Source of the DNA: JBCBWG01 sp038523925
GTDB taxonomy: Bacteria; Pseudomonadota; Alphaproteobacteria; Rhizobiales; Hyphomicrobiaceae
Assembly (NCBI GenBank): GCA_038523925.1
Contig: JBCBIY010000004.1
Coordinates: 62,001 to 126,000 of the forward strand
Direction: 5' to 3'
DNA length: 64,000 nt
The notes beneath the pieces are model-generated. The model ran no database searches and was not told where the DNA came from. It saw only the letters and a list, made by a program, of their open reading frames with translations. The number at the start of each line of letters is the position of its first letter. Position 1 is the first letter of the stretch. Below, in pieces: positions 23,807-32,631 of this stretch. The position numbers and the translations under genes were made by a program.

Positions 23807-24735
23807 GCGGCGACGGGCTTCCGTTTTGGCCGCATCGTTTTGATGGGCACCGGTGCAGCCGGCGAACCAAACCGCATTTCGAACTCCGCCCGGATATGGC
23901 GCGCGAGTTCGTGGCCAAGCTCGCTGGTGCTTGAGACCGGCTCATAGATGTTGATGCCAAACACCGGCAACTGCGGCAGGCCCGACGACGAACCAAGGAT
24001 CCGCAGGTTGGGCGGCACCGCACTCTCGAGCATCGCGTTCACCGCAAGCCCCGCCTCGACCGTCGCGGTCAACGCCTCTTGATGCGTGACCTCAAACACC
24101 ATCCGCCACTGCCGGTTCACCTTGCGCAGCGCATCGAGAATAGCCGGACGAAACGCACAATTGCGACCGCCGATGGCCAGCGGGAGCGGGTCCAACTCCG
24201 AAATCGCAACGTCATCCTGAGCCGAAACCCAGACCAGCCGGTCGAACCGCAGCGTCTCACCGCCCCGGCGCGAGAGCTGCTCTTCTGTCGTCAGCGTGAC
24301 GTCAAGCTTGCCATTGTCGAGGCGCTGGACGAGATCGGCTGAGTTGCCCGAGTGAAGTTGCACGTTGACTTGTGGCCAGGCGCGCGCGAACCGGCGCAGG
24401 ATCGTCGGCGCGTACGTCGACACAAGGTCCGATGGCAGACCGAGACGCACGTCGCCCGCGAAGCTCGGCGTCGTCATCATCCCGTAAACTTCGTCGTTCA
24501 TTTCGATGATGCGGCGCGCATGCTCGAGCAGCACCTCGCCCTGCGGCGCAAGCGAGATCCGCTTGTGCTCCCGCTGAAAGAGCGTCGTGTCGAGCAGCTC
24601 CTCCAGCCGCTTTATCTGCATGCTTATGCCGGCCTGCGTCTTGTTTAGCAGTTGCGCCGCCGACGTGACGCTTCCGCTGTCAACGACGGCAACGAACGAC
24701 CTTAAGAGGCCAACATCGATATCGCGACGGACCAT
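23803..24735 (-). CDS. LysR-family transcriptional regulator
   Basis: 310 residues from the ATG at 24735 (MVRRDIDVGLLRSFVAVVDS), which has a GGAGAGGGA Shine-Dalgarno sequence. N-terminal winged HTH (SVTSAAQLLNKTQAGISMQI, then FQREHKRISLAPQGEVLL), and a periplasmic-binding-protein-like effector domain from about residue 90. It heads a leftward unit with the SDR and amidotransferase genes, with 4-bp and 8-bp overlaps. An imperfect palindrome 64 bp upstream of its start (24799-24824) lies in the divergent interval with the DUF1127 gene and is the best candidate operator. Confidence 0.9.
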   Translation of the reverse strand: MVRRDIDVGLLRSFVAVVDSGSVTSAAQLLNKTQAGISMQIKRLEELLDTTLFQREHKRISLAPQGEVLLEHARRIIEMNDEVYGMMTTPSFAGDVRLGLPSDLVSTYAPTILRRFARAWPQVNVQLHSGNSADLVQRLDNGKLDVTLTTEEQLSRRGGETLRFDRLVWVSAQDDVAISELDPLPLAIGGRNCAFRPAILDALRKVNRQWRMVFEVTHQEALTATVEAGLAVNAMLESAVPPNLRILGSSSGLPQLPVFGINIYEPVSSTSELGHELARHIRAEFEMRFGSPAAPVPIKTMRPKRKPVAA

Positions 24736-24798
24736 CGGTCCCTCTCCTAATTCCGGACGGACGCGACGCAAGCCTGCATCACCGTCCATTATGTAAGA

Positions 24799-24824
24799 CA
24801 TCATGAGAATTAGTTTTCGTGATG
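24799..24824. promoter_or_regulatory. Imperfect 26-bp palindrome, candidate LysR operator
   Basis: Two 11-nt arms (CATCATGAGAA and TTTTCGTGATG) around a 4-nt centre; 9 of 11 arm positions are complementary. It lies in the 154-bp divergent interval between lysR (start 24735) and the DUF1127 gene (start 24890), where LysR regulators usually bind. I could not align it to a symmetric T-N11-A core. Confidence 0.45.
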
Positions 24825-24889
24825 CGCGTGTCAACCCTATCTACCGGGTCCGGGCGGCACGGGCCGCTGCGAACCGAAGAGGTGCTGAT

Positions 24890-25174
24890 ATGACGGCTTT
24901 GACATCCACGACGTCGATGGTTGCAGACCTGGCCTCAAAAGCAGGGCGCTCAGTGGTTCGCGGCGCAAAGCGCGTGGAGCTTGCCATGCAGGTCCGCCGC
25001 GAGCGCCGTGCGCTTTCGCAACTCGACGACCGGCTGCTGAAGGACATCGGGATTTCGCGCAGTGAAGCGTTCCGAGAAGCGTCTCGGTCGATCGGTGACA
25101 TTGATCAGCGCGCGACGCTCGATCCAGGCGCGATTGCTGGCTATCACATGATCCGCTACCGCAAACACTGGTAG
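24890..25174 (+). CDS. DUF1127 (YjiS-like) small protein
   Basis: 94 residues. The C-terminal half has the DUF1127 core RRALSQLDDRLLKDIGISRSE, followed by an alphaproteobacterial tail ending in HMIRYRKHW. DUF1127 proteins are small, Arg-rich and stress- or RNA-metabolism-linked in several alphaproteobacteria (roles in phosphate and small-RNA turnover have been reported for the family). The ATG at 24890 follows a GAAGAGGTG Shine-Dalgarno sequence. It is divergent from lysR and may be its target. Confidence 0.85.
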   Translation: MTALTSTTSMVADLASKAGRSVVRGAKRVELAMQVRRERRALSQLDDRLLKDIGISRSEAFREASRSIGDIDQRATLDPGAIAGYHMIRYRKHW

Positions 25175-25195
25175 CGCAAACACGCGCGCTGGTCG

Positions 25196-26455
25196 TTAGA
25201 CCGGCCGCTGTTCGGGCTGCACCGGCGTCAGCGCTGGCGCCGCCCGCTCTTCCCCCCGGGCGCATCGGTAGGCAGCAAGCAACTGTGCTGCCTCCCGGTC
25301 CCAACTGAGAAGCTTGTCGGCCCGCACTTTTCCAGCTTCGGCCAGGTCCGAGCGTAGCGTCTCTGAATCGAGCAGCCGACCAATTTGAGCGGCCAGTTCA
25401 ATTGGCGAGTTGTCAGCCGCATAGAGCGCCACGTCACCAGCCGTCCGCCGCCCCTCGACCAGATCGAACTGAACGAACGGGATGCCGAGCGTCATATACT
25501 CGAACAGCTTGTTCATCGAGATCTTGTCGTTGTAGCCGTTCTTCGGATCCGGGATGACGCCGACATCGAACGTCGAGAGCGCCTCCATAAGCGGCTGGCC
25601 GGACAGGAAACCCGTAAACGTCACGACATCTGCAAGGCCGCGTTCGGCGACCATGGCCTGAAGCTTCGGCAGCTCGGTCCCTGTGCCGACGATCACGCAC
25701 TTGACGTTGTCTCGGCGCTCAACCGTCACCATCCGGTCCATCGCCTCGATCAGCAGGTCGACACCATCCTGCGCGCCCATAATGCCGACGTATCCGATGA
25801 CATGCTCTGCGCCTCCGCGCAGCGCGGCACTCGGCTCGGTGCGCACGAACTTCTGCAGGTTCGGGACCGAGTGGACGATGAAGACCCGATCCGGGTCCAT
25901 GCGACCGCGCGCGATTGCGATATCGCGGAACGTTGCGTTCGTTGCGATCGACGCGTCCGCCATCGCAAACGTCAGGCGCTCGAAGACTTTGAGCAGGCGG
26001 TGGAACAGGCCGCGCCGGCCAAACTTGGCCTCATAGAGCTCGGGGTTGATATCGTGGTGATCGAAGATGAACGCCTTGCCGAAGAGGTACTTCCAGAACG
26101 CTGCGACGATGAAGATCAGGTCCGGCGGGTTGCAGGCCTGGACCGTGTCGAAGCCAACTTTCATCGCGACCCGGATCGAGAGCACGAACTCCCAGAACAG
26201 AGCCGCTGAATATTCGACTGCGTATCCAAGCGCCCCGTCGGCTTCGAGCGGCATCGGGTGGCGAAAGATGTGGACGCCATCAAGCAGCTCATAGCTTGCC
26301 TGGTATTGACCGCCCTTCGGACAGATGACGGAGACAGAGTGGCCCGCATCGCGGAGCGCGGTCGCCTCCTGCCAGACGCGCCGGTCGAGCGGCAGCGTCA
26401 GGTTCTCGACAATGATCAGGCTCTTTGGTGACTTCGACACGCGCACGTCCCACAC
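25196..26455 (-). CDS. Glycosyltransferase family 4-like protein
   Basis: 419 residues with a GT-B fold. The N-terminal half has VENLTLPLDRRVWQEATALR and FDHHDINPELYEAKFG, as in family 4 transferases. The C-terminal half has the nucleotide-sugar segment (VIGYVGIMGAQDGVDLLIEA; FEYMTLGIPFVQFDLVEGRR). It would act in the cytoplasm on polysaccharide or lipopolysaccharide precursors, but no other sugar genes are adjacent, so the product is unknown. The start is uncertain: GTG 26455 is the farthest, and further GTGs at 26446 and 26440 also fit. The last ~20 residues are a low-complexity Ala/Pro tail. Confidence 0.87.
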   Translation of the reverse strand: MWDVRVSKSPKSLIIVENLTLPLDRRVWQEATALRDAGHSVSVICPKGGQYQASYELLDGVHIFRHPMPLEADGALGYAVEYSAALFWEFVLSIRVAMKVGFDTVQACNPPDLIFIVAAFWKYLFGKAFIFDHHDINPELYEAKFGRRGLFHRLLKVFERLTFAMADASIATNATFRDIAIARGRMDPDRVFIVHSVPNLQKFVRTEPSAALRGGAEHVIGYVGIMGAQDGVDLLIEAMDRMVTVERRDNVKCVIVGTGTELPKLQAMVAERGLADVVTFTGFLSGQPLMEALSTFDVGVIPDPKNGYNDKISMNKLFEYMTLGIPFVQFDLVEGRRTAGDVALYAADNSPIELAAQIGRLLDSETLRSDLAEAGKVRADKLLSWDREAAQLLAAYRCARGEERAAPALTPVQPEQRPV

Positions 26456-26671
26456 TTCAGCCCGCGCGTTTCCCCACGCTTAGGCCGTTCCCCCACCGCA
26501 CGAGAATGACGCGCAAGCGTAAAATCCGCGCTCGCCGCATCAGAACAATTGAACGGAACGTGCGTCCCAATGCGGGACACGGGGCAAGGATTTGCGGCGC
26601 GAAATCTGGCCCGCAACTTGCCGCTGGACGCCTTCAAGCCCGCAAACCAAGGACGGTTGAAGGTTCAGAAA

Positions 26672-26923
26672 ATGTTCAAATTTCTTAAGTCGCGACCCTG
26701 GCCGCCTGCGCTCGACACAGCCGGTCTTCGCGAGACGCTCGGCTACATGCAGAACGATCTCGAGCGCGTACCTGAGCTTGAGAAAGCCGCCGAAGCCCTC
26801 GGGCTCGCGATCGATGAGCTGAAGAAAGCTGAGATCGCCTCCGGCAACGTGCCGGCTTACGAGCCGCTCGACCGACAGGTGCGCACGTTCTCTCGCCCGC
26901 TCTCGCCAGGCGGCCGACGCTAG
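26672..26923 (+). CDS. Small hypothetical protein
   Basis: 83 residues from the ATG at 26672 (MFKFLKSRPWPPALD). No domain recognised. The middle is predicted helical and charged (MQNDLERVPELEKAAEALGL AIDELKKAE), possibly a coiled coil. An AAGG sequence 8 bp upstream could serve as Shine-Dalgarno. Its stop overlaps the converging hydrolase gene by 4 bp. Composition is coding-like, but there is no family support, so it may be lineage-specific. Confidence 0.5.
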   Translation: MFKFLKSRPWPPALDTAGLRETLGYMQNDLERVPELEKAAEALGLAIDELKKAEIASGNVPAYEPLDRQVRTFSRPLSPGGRR

Positions 26924-27759
26924 GCCTCGCGCGCGAGACCGGCGATCCGCTCGAACACGCCGCTGCCGGGCGTCATGACCTGGTCGACAACCGTAAAGTG
27001 GTTGGCGTTCGGCACGAGCACGCACTCGGTCGTCACACCGGCCTCGCCCCAGGTGCCCGCAATCTCAAGGCTCTGCCGCACGAACTCGCGGCTCTCCGAT
27101 GCGCCAACGGCTGCAATGAGCGTACGGCCCGGCTTTGGCGCATCCCAGGCGAGCGGGCTCGCAGCGTCGGCCGAGTCGTTATCAAGATCGAGCGCGTCGT
27201 TGAGGCTCGTGCGCACGAGCGGGCGGAGGCCGAAGACACCGCTGATCGCATACGCGCGGGTGACAAGGTCAGCCGGTGCATCCGCGTGCTCTGACCAGTC
27301 CGTCGCAAGCAGTGCGGCTGCCAAGTGCCCGCCGGCTGAGTGCCCGACAACGAGCGGTGCGCGGTTCGTCTTCTTATAGAGTTCAGCGGCAAAGGTGCGG
27401 AGCTCGCCGACGATATCCATGATCTGGACATCAGGGCAGATGCTGTACGACGGCAGCGCAACACGGAAGCCGGCTTCGGTCAGCTTTTCAGCGACGCACG
27501 AATACTCTTTGCGGTCGCCACGCTGCCAGTACCCGCCGTGAACGTAAGCAATGACCGGCGCGTCTCCGGCGCCTTCAGCCGGCGAGAACAGATCGTACTT
27601 CTGGCGTTCGCCGTCGCCATACGCGATGTCGCGCTCTGACCGATCCGCCGCCGCCTCGCGGAACGCGTCTGACGCGGCCGCCCAGCGCTCGGCGATCTCG
27701 CCACTGTCGCGCACGCGCTTGCGATTGTTGTACTCGTTCTCGTAGTTCACGCGGCGCAT
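26920..27759 (-). CDS. Alpha/beta hydrolase, arylformamidase-like (HGGYW motif)
   Basis: 279 residues from the ATG at 27759 (MRRVNYENEYNNRKRV), which has a GAGAGGG Shine-Dalgarno sequence. The oxyanion motif is VHGGYWQRGD, the nucleophile Ser is in VVGHSAGGHLAAALL, and the distal Asp and His (LVPNANHFTVVD) complete the triad. HGGYW is typical of the kynurenine formamidase/carboxylesterase branch. The true substrate is probably an ester or amide of the surrounding catabolic unit. It lies 20 bp downstream of the GMC oxidoreductase gene on the same strand. Confidence 0.88.
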   Translation of the reverse strand: MRRVNYENEYNNRKRVRDSGEIAERWAAASDAFREAAADRSERDIAYGDGERQKYDLFSPAEGAGDAPVIAYVHGGYWQRGDRKEYSCVAEKLTEAGFRVALPSYSICPDVQIMDIVGELRTFAAELYKKTNRAPLVVGHSAGGHLAAALLATDWSEHADAPADLVTRAYAISGVFGLRPLVRTSLNDALDLDNDSADAASPLAWDAPKPGRTLIAAVGASESREFVRQSLEIAGTWGEAGVTTECVLVPNANHFTVVDQVMTPGSGVFERIAGLAREA

Positions 27760-27779
27760 AGCCGTCCCTCTCCGCCCTC

Positions 27780-29420
27780 TCACACTGACGCAGTCTCGTT
27801 GCTTGTGACGCCCGCGCGACGATCTTCCTTGATCATGTCAGCCGCCTTCTCGCCGATCATGATCGTTGGCGCGTTGGTGTTGCCCGACGTCATGCGCGGC
27901 ATGATCGAGGCGTCGGCAATGCGGAGACCATCGATCCCACGGACACGTAGGCGCGGATCAACGACCGCCATTGGATCGACGCCCATCTTACACGTCCCGC
28001 ACGGGTGGAAGATCGTCCAGCCTTCGTCTTTTGCAAACTGCATCAGCTCTTCGTCGGTCTGAGCTGCAGGGCCCGGCTTGAACTCGCGGACGACGAAATC
28101 CGCGAATGGGCGGCGCCGCGCGATGCCGCGCCCGATCTTCATCGCTTCAAGCAGCACGTGCCGGTCCGTATCCGTCGACAGATAGTTGGAGACGATCTCT
28201 GGGTGATCGTTCGTGTCTGCCGTACGGATGCGGAGGTGGCCGCGGCTCTCCGGGCGGAGCTGGCAAACCGAAATCACGACACCCGGAAAGTCATGCAACC
28301 CCTGGCCGGTGCCTGGGCTCGAGAGCGGCAAGAAGTGGATTTGCATATCCGGCTCATCGAGGTCCGGCGACGTCTTTGCAAACACGCCAACGACGCCGGC
28401 GCCAATCGTCAGGATGCCGCCGCGCGTCGTCGCATACTCTATGCCTGCGCGCGCCTGCTCGACCCGGCTGTGCCAGACGGCGTTGAGACTGCCGCGCCCG
28501 TTGATCTCGTAGGCAAGGCGCGCCTGATAATGATCTTGCAGGTTCTCGCCGACGCCCGGCAATTCATGGACGACCGGCACACCGGCATTGTGCAGGACGT
28601 CGACGGGCCCGATGCCGGAGACCTGCAGGATCTGCGGCGAGCCGATTGCGCCGGCAGACAAAATGACTTCGCGCCGCGCCGTCATCCGTTCCGACCGGCC
28701 ATTGCGCGTGATGCGAACACCGGTCGCGCGTTTGCCTTCAAGCACGATCGCATCGGTCATCGCATTGGTGACGACGTCGAGATTGCCGCGAAACTCGGCC
28801 GGCTTCAGGTATGCGCGCGCGGACGAAGACCGCCGTCCCCAAAGGTTGGTGAGCTGGTAGTAGCCGACGCCTTCCTGGCGCGGGCCGTTGAAGTCGTCGT
28901 TTTCAGGGATGCCATGGGCGACGGCCGCCTGCCGGAACGCCTCGCAGATCTCGTTATCCATGCGGACGTTGCTGACGCCCAGCGGGCCATCACTACCGTG
29001 GTAGTCATCGCCACCGCGCTCCTGCCGCTCGGACTTCTTGAAGTAAGGCAACACGTCATCGAACGCCCAGCCTTCGGCACCGAGTTGCCGCCAAACGTTA
29101 AAGTCGTTCGCCTGCCCGCGCACGTAGAGCAGCCCGTTGATGGAACTCGACCCACCAAGCACACGCCCACGCGGCCAGGTCACCATGCGCCCGCCAAGGT
29201 GAGGCTCGGGGCCTGAATCGTACTGCCATGTGATCTTTGGGTTCGTCATGTTCCGGTAGTAGCCGGACGGGACGTGGATCCACGGGTCGGTGTCCTTGCC
29301 GCCGGCTTCGATCAGCGCGACGGAGACGTCGTGATCCTCGGACAGGCGATTGGCGATTGCGCAGCCGGCCGAACCCGCGCCCACAACGATGTAATCAAAG
29401 ACGCGGCGTTGCTCAGCCAT
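27780..29420 (-). CDS. GMC-family flavin oxidoreductase (choline dehydrogenase-like)
   Basis: 546 residues. The FAD-binding motif is VVGAGSAGCAIANRLSE at the N-terminus. GMC signature 1 is GRVLGGSSSINGLLYVRG and signature 2 is LSAGAIGSPQILQVSGIG. The active-site His is in FHPCGTCKMG and the C-terminal Asn in GNTNAPTIMIGEKAADMI. It oxidises an alcohol with FAD. It falls in the large choline dehydrogenase/alcohol dehydrogenase branch, whose specificity cannot be read from sequence. It is followed by the HGGYW hydrolase and preceded by a beta-hydroxyacid dehydrogenase. Confidence 0.93.
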   Translation of the reverse strand: MAEQRRVFDYIVVGAGSAGCAIANRLSEDHDVSVALIEAGGKDTDPWIHVPSGYYRNMTNPKITWQYDSGPEPHLGGRMVTWPRGRVLGGSSSINGLLYVRGQANDFNVWRQLGAEGWAFDDVLPYFKKSERQERGGDDYHGSDGPLGVSNVRMDNEICEAFRQAAVAHGIPENDDFNGPRQEGVGYYQLTNLWGRRSSSARAYLKPAEFRGNLDVVTNAMTDAIVLEGKRATGVRITRNGRSERMTARREVILSAGAIGSPQILQVSGIGPVDVLHNAGVPVVHELPGVGENLQDHYQARLAYEINGRGSLNAVWHSRVEQARAGIEYATTRGGILTIGAGVVGVFAKTSPDLDEPDMQIHFLPLSSPGTGQGLHDFPGVVISVCQLRPESRGHLRIRTADTNDHPEIVSNYLSTDTDRHVLLEAMKIGRGIARRRPFADFVVREFKPGPAAQTDEELMQFAKDEGWTIFHPCGTCKMGVDPMAVVDPRLRVRGIDGLRIADASIMPRMTSGNTNAPTIMIGEKAADMIKEDRRAGVTSNETASV

Positions 29421-29493
29421 TGTGCGAGCCCCTCCTCCCAGGCGTGTCGTGTTTTGACGCGAGGCTAAAGCGTTTCAAGCGGCGCCGAAAGCG

Positions 29494-30396
29494 TTAGGGG
29501 CGTTTCGCCCCATCTCGCGGCTCCAGGCCAGCCGCACGCCGATAGCTCTCGACAACCTGGCTATCATCGGCGGCGCCAAGGCCCAGCGCGGAGGCGGACA
29601 GAAACGACTGCAGGGCCGCAGCGGCCAGTGGCAGTGGCACCCGGTCCGCCCGGCCGGTGTCCTGGACGATGCCGAGGTCCTTCACGAAGATATCGACGGC
29701 GCTGCGAACATCGCCGCGGTAGGCCTCGAGCATGCGAGGGCCGCGGTCGCAGAGCATCCAGCTCGAAGCTGCGCTGTTGCTTAAGACATCAAGCGCGAGT
29801 TCGGGGGCGATGCCTTCCCGCTCGGCAAGCGCAAGGGCTTCCGCCGCGGCTGCGATATGCACGCCCGCGAGCAGTTGGTTGACCGTCTTCAGCGCCGAGC
29901 CTTGACCGACCTCGGGCCCGACATGGCGCGTGTTTGATCCGATCTCGCGTAGCAGGGGCTCTGCCTTGGCGAACGCGGCATCCGGCGCGCCGACCATGAT
30001 TGAGAGCGTTGCGGCTTCAATACCGGGTACGCCACCCGAGACAGGCGCGTCGAGATATGTGCGGCCGGCTCCCACCACGCGCTTCGCGATTGCGCGGGCG
30101 CGGACAGGCGCGACCGTCGCCATGCAAATGATCGGGGCACCGGCCGGGATCGCGTCAAGCATGCCATCTGCGAACAGAACGCTTTCGACCTGCTCAGCGT
30201 TGACGACCATCAGGATGACGGCGTCTGCATCCGCGACGGCGTCGACAGCGTTGAACGCACCATGCCCGCCGACTGCCTCCAGCGCCGCGACCGCCTCCGG
30301 GCGGACGTCACAGCCCACGACATGGTGCTGGCGCTCGGCCAGCCGTTTCGCCATGGCAAACCCCATGGCCCCGAGGCCGATCATTGCGATGCGCAT
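29494..30396 (-). CDS. NAD(P)-dependent beta-hydroxyacid dehydrogenase (3-hydroxyisobutyrate/L-threonate dehydrogenase-like)
   Basis: 300 residues. The Rossmann motif is MIGLGAMGFAMAKRL at the N-terminus. The substrate-binding DAPVSGGVPGIEAATLSIM and catalytic-Lys GSALKTVNQLLAGVH motifs are intact. Members oxidise 3-hydroxyisobutyrate, tartronate semialdehyde, L-threonate or similar acids. The second half, with an AEALALAEREGIAPELALDV helix, fits the LtnD-like group, but specificity is open. Gaps to its neighbours are 73 bp and 43 bp on the same strand, consistent with an operon. Confidence 0.9.
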   Translation of the reverse strand: MRIAMIGLGAMGFAMAKRLAERQHHVVGCDVRPEAVAALEAVGGHGAFNAVDAVADADAVILMVVNAEQVESVLFADGMLDAIPAGAPIICMATVAPVRARAIAKRVVGAGRTYLDAPVSGGVPGIEAATLSIMVGAPDAAFAKAEPLLREIGSNTRHVGPEVGQGSALKTVNQLLAGVHIAAAAEALALAEREGIAPELALDVLSNSAASSWMLCDRGPRMLEAYRGDVRSAVDIFVKDLGIVQDTGRADRVPLPLAAAALQSFLSASALGLGAADDSQVVESYRRAAGLEPRDGAKRP

Positions 30397-30439
30397 GCGG
30401 CGCCTTTCATGAGGTGTGAGATGTCACGCATCGGCAGGC

Positions 30440-31693
30440 TTACCGCGCTTCGGCGATGCCGGCCGTTTCGACGACGGCACGGAGCAGCACGTTGCACCCG
30501 GCCGCTGCCCACTCCGCGGTCATGTCTTCCGCCTCGTTGTGGCTGATACCGCCGATGCACGGCGTGAAAACCATGGCTGTTGGCGCGATGCGCGACATGT
30601 AGACCGCGTCGTGACCCGCACCTGAGACGATATCGCGATGCTTGAGGCCAAGCGCGTCAGCGGCCTTGCGGACGGCGCCAACGCACTCCGGATCGAACGG
30701 CGTGACGGGGAAGGCGAAGATATCCTCGATCGCGACCGTCAATCCGAGCTCATCGGCGATCTCCGCCGCCGCCGTGCGCGTTGCCTCGACCATGCCGGCA
30801 AGTTGCGCGTCGTCCGTGTTGCGCAAATCGACGGTGACCCACGCCCGGCCGGGGATCACGTTGCGCGAGGCGGGATAGACTTCGATCATGCCGCACGTGG
30901 CGCACGCATCGGGCATGAACGTGTGCCCAACGTCATGCACCGCATTGACCAACCGCGCGGCGCCAACCAGCGCATCCTTGCGGCGATCCATCGGCGTCGG
31001 TCCTGCATGGCTTTCGACGCCCTCAAAGGTGATTTCGAACCAGCGCTGGCCGTGCGCGTGCGTCACCACACCGATCGGCGTGTCGCTCTCTTCAAGGACC
31101 GGACCCTGTTCGATGTGGACTTCGAAGAACGCCTTCAGTGGGCGCCCACCCATCTCCATGTCGCCCTTAAGGCCCAGCCGCTCCAGCTCATCGCCAATCG
31201 TGATGCCGTCGGCGTCAGCGCGACCCAGGCCATAGTCGAGTGAGAACACACCTGCCATCACGCCAGACGCCACCATGGCAGGCGCGAACCGCGAGCCTTC
31301 TTCATTCGTGAAGTTGACGACCTCGATCGGGTGCTCGGTCGCGATGCCAAGATCGTTGAGCGTGCGGACAAGTTCGAGCGCCGAGAGAACGCCAAGCGCG
31401 CCGTCGAATTTGCCGCCAGTTGGCTGGCTGTCGAGATGACTGCCGACGAGCACCGGCGGCAACGTATCGTCACGGCCGGCGCGGCGCGCGAATGTGTTGC
31501 CCATCTGATCGACAGAGACGGTCAGCCCGGCCGCCTCGCACCAGGACCGGAACAGATCGCGGGCGTCGAGGTCCAGATCGGTAAGCGCGAGCCGCCGGAC
31601 CCCGCCCTTCTTAGTCGCCCCGATCCGCGCCATCTCCATCAGGCTCGACCACAGACGGTCGCCGTTGACGGCCAGGTTCGTTTCGCGCTGCAT
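30440..31693 (-). CDS. M20-family Zn-dependent amidohydrolase (N-carbamoyl-L-amino acid hydrolase/allantoate amidohydrolase type)
   Basis: 417 residues from the ATG at 31693 (MQRETNLAVNGDRLW), which has a GGAGG Shine-Dalgarno sequence. The metal ligands are present: His-Asp in GSHLDSQPTGGKFDGALG, the Glu pair in FTNEEGSRFAP, His in FEVHIEQGPVLE and the final His in GGISHNEAEDM. The family opens N-carbamoyl amino acids, allantoate or beta-ureidopropionate, releasing ammonia and CO2. It heads the leftward block of hydrolytic and oxidising enzymes down to 26920. No transporter is visible beside it. Confidence 0.92.
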   Translation of the reverse strand: MQRETNLAVNGDRLWSSLMEMARIGATKKGGVRRLALTDLDLDARDLFRSWCEAAGLTVSVDQMGNTFARRAGRDDTLPPVLVGSHLDSQPTGGKFDGALGVLSALELVRTLNDLGIATEHPIEVVNFTNEEGSRFAPAMVASGVMAGVFSLDYGLGRADADGITIGDELERLGLKGDMEMGGRPLKAFFEVHIEQGPVLEESDTPIGVVTHAHGQRWFEITFEGVESHAGPTPMDRRKDALVGAARLVNAVHDVGHTFMPDACATCGMIEVYPASRNVIPGRAWVTVDLRNTDDAQLAGMVEATRTAAAEIADELGLTVAIEDIFAFPVTPFDPECVGAVRKAADALGLKHRDIVSGAGHDAVYMSRIAPTAMVFTPCIGGISHNEAEDMTAEWAAAGCNVLLRAVVETAGIAEAR

Positions 31694-31776
31694 GCGGCCT
31701 CCGCTTGTCACCGGTGCGCAGCTTGGCGCGTCGCCTCCGGCCCGGCAAGCCGTCCCGCCAACGCAGGCCTCGACTG

Positions 31777-32631
31777 ATGATGTTTTCTCAGACCATCGAA
31801 GACATTCGCGCGCTCGAAGCGGGTGCCGACATGCTCCGAACGCCGTGCGGGGCGGGCGAGATGGTTTGGCGCGGCTGGGGCGCGGGGCCGTGCGTCATTC
31901 TCCTGCACGGTGGCTCCGGATCGTGGACGCACTGGGCGCGCACCGTCCCGGACCTCGCGCGTGACTACAGCGTTTGGGCGGCTGACCTGCCGGGCCTCGG
32001 CGAGAGCGCCATGCCCGATGATCCGCCAACACCACAAACATCAGCCGCAGCGGTCGCGGCGGGTGTGCGCGAAATCCTGAAGGCGGGCGATACCGCGGAC
32101 CTCGTCGGGTTCTCGTTCGGCGCACACGTCGGCACGTTCGCGGCCTCCGAGCTTGGCGACCGCTTGCGAAGCTTCACGATTGTCGGGACGTCTGCGCTTG
32201 GGCTGGACCGGCCGATGCTCGACGCGTTCCCAAAAGAGCGTGCGTCAATGGACATGAGTGCGCGGCGGGAAATCCATCGCCGCGTGCTTGAGATCCTGAT
32301 GATCTCAGACCCTGATCGCATTGACGAAACGGCCGTCACGATCCAGCAGGAGAATGTCGAGAAGGCGCGGTTCCGATCGCGCAAGTTCGCGGCAACATCG
32401 AATGTCCGTGATAGCCTGGCAGACGTGCATGTCCCGTTGCGCGCGGTTTGGGGAGAGGCCGATGTCATTGCGCGGCCGAGCCTTTCGGCGTGTCTCGATG
32501 CGCTGCGGCTTCACCACCAAGAGCTTGTCGCCGAGATCATTCCCGATGCCGGTCATTGGGTGATGTGGGAGCAGGCTGATCGCTTCAATGAAGTGCTACG
32601 TCGGGTCCTGGCGGTCCGAGATGTTGCCTGA
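31777..32631 (+). CDS. Alpha/beta hydrolase
   Basis: 284 residues from the ATG at 31777 (second of two consecutive ATGs at 31780). The core is VILLHGGSGSWTHWARTVPD, with the nucleophile in LVGFSFGAHVG (G-x-S-x-G), an acid in AVWGEADVIARPS, and the His in DAGHWVMWEQADRFNEVL. The fold resembles meta-cleavage-product hydrolases and related esterases. Substrate unknown. It is divergent from the M20 amidohydrolase, with 83 bp between starts, so the two may share regulation. Its 3' end overlaps the small gene at 32596 on the opposite strand by 36 bp. Confidence 0.88.
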   Translation: MMFSQTIEDIRALEAGADMLRTPCGAGEMVWRGWGAGPCVILLHGGSGSWTHWARTVPDLARDYSVWAADLPGLGESAMPDDPPTPQTSAAAVAAGVREILKAGDTADLVGFSFGAHVGTFAASELGDRLRSFTIVGTSALGLDRPMLDAFPKERASMDMSARREIHRRVLEILMISDPDRIDETAVTIQQENVEKARFRSRKFAATSNVRDSLADVHVPLRAVWGEADVIARPSLSACLDALRLHHQELVAEIIPDAGHWVMWEQADRFNEVLRRVLAVRDVA

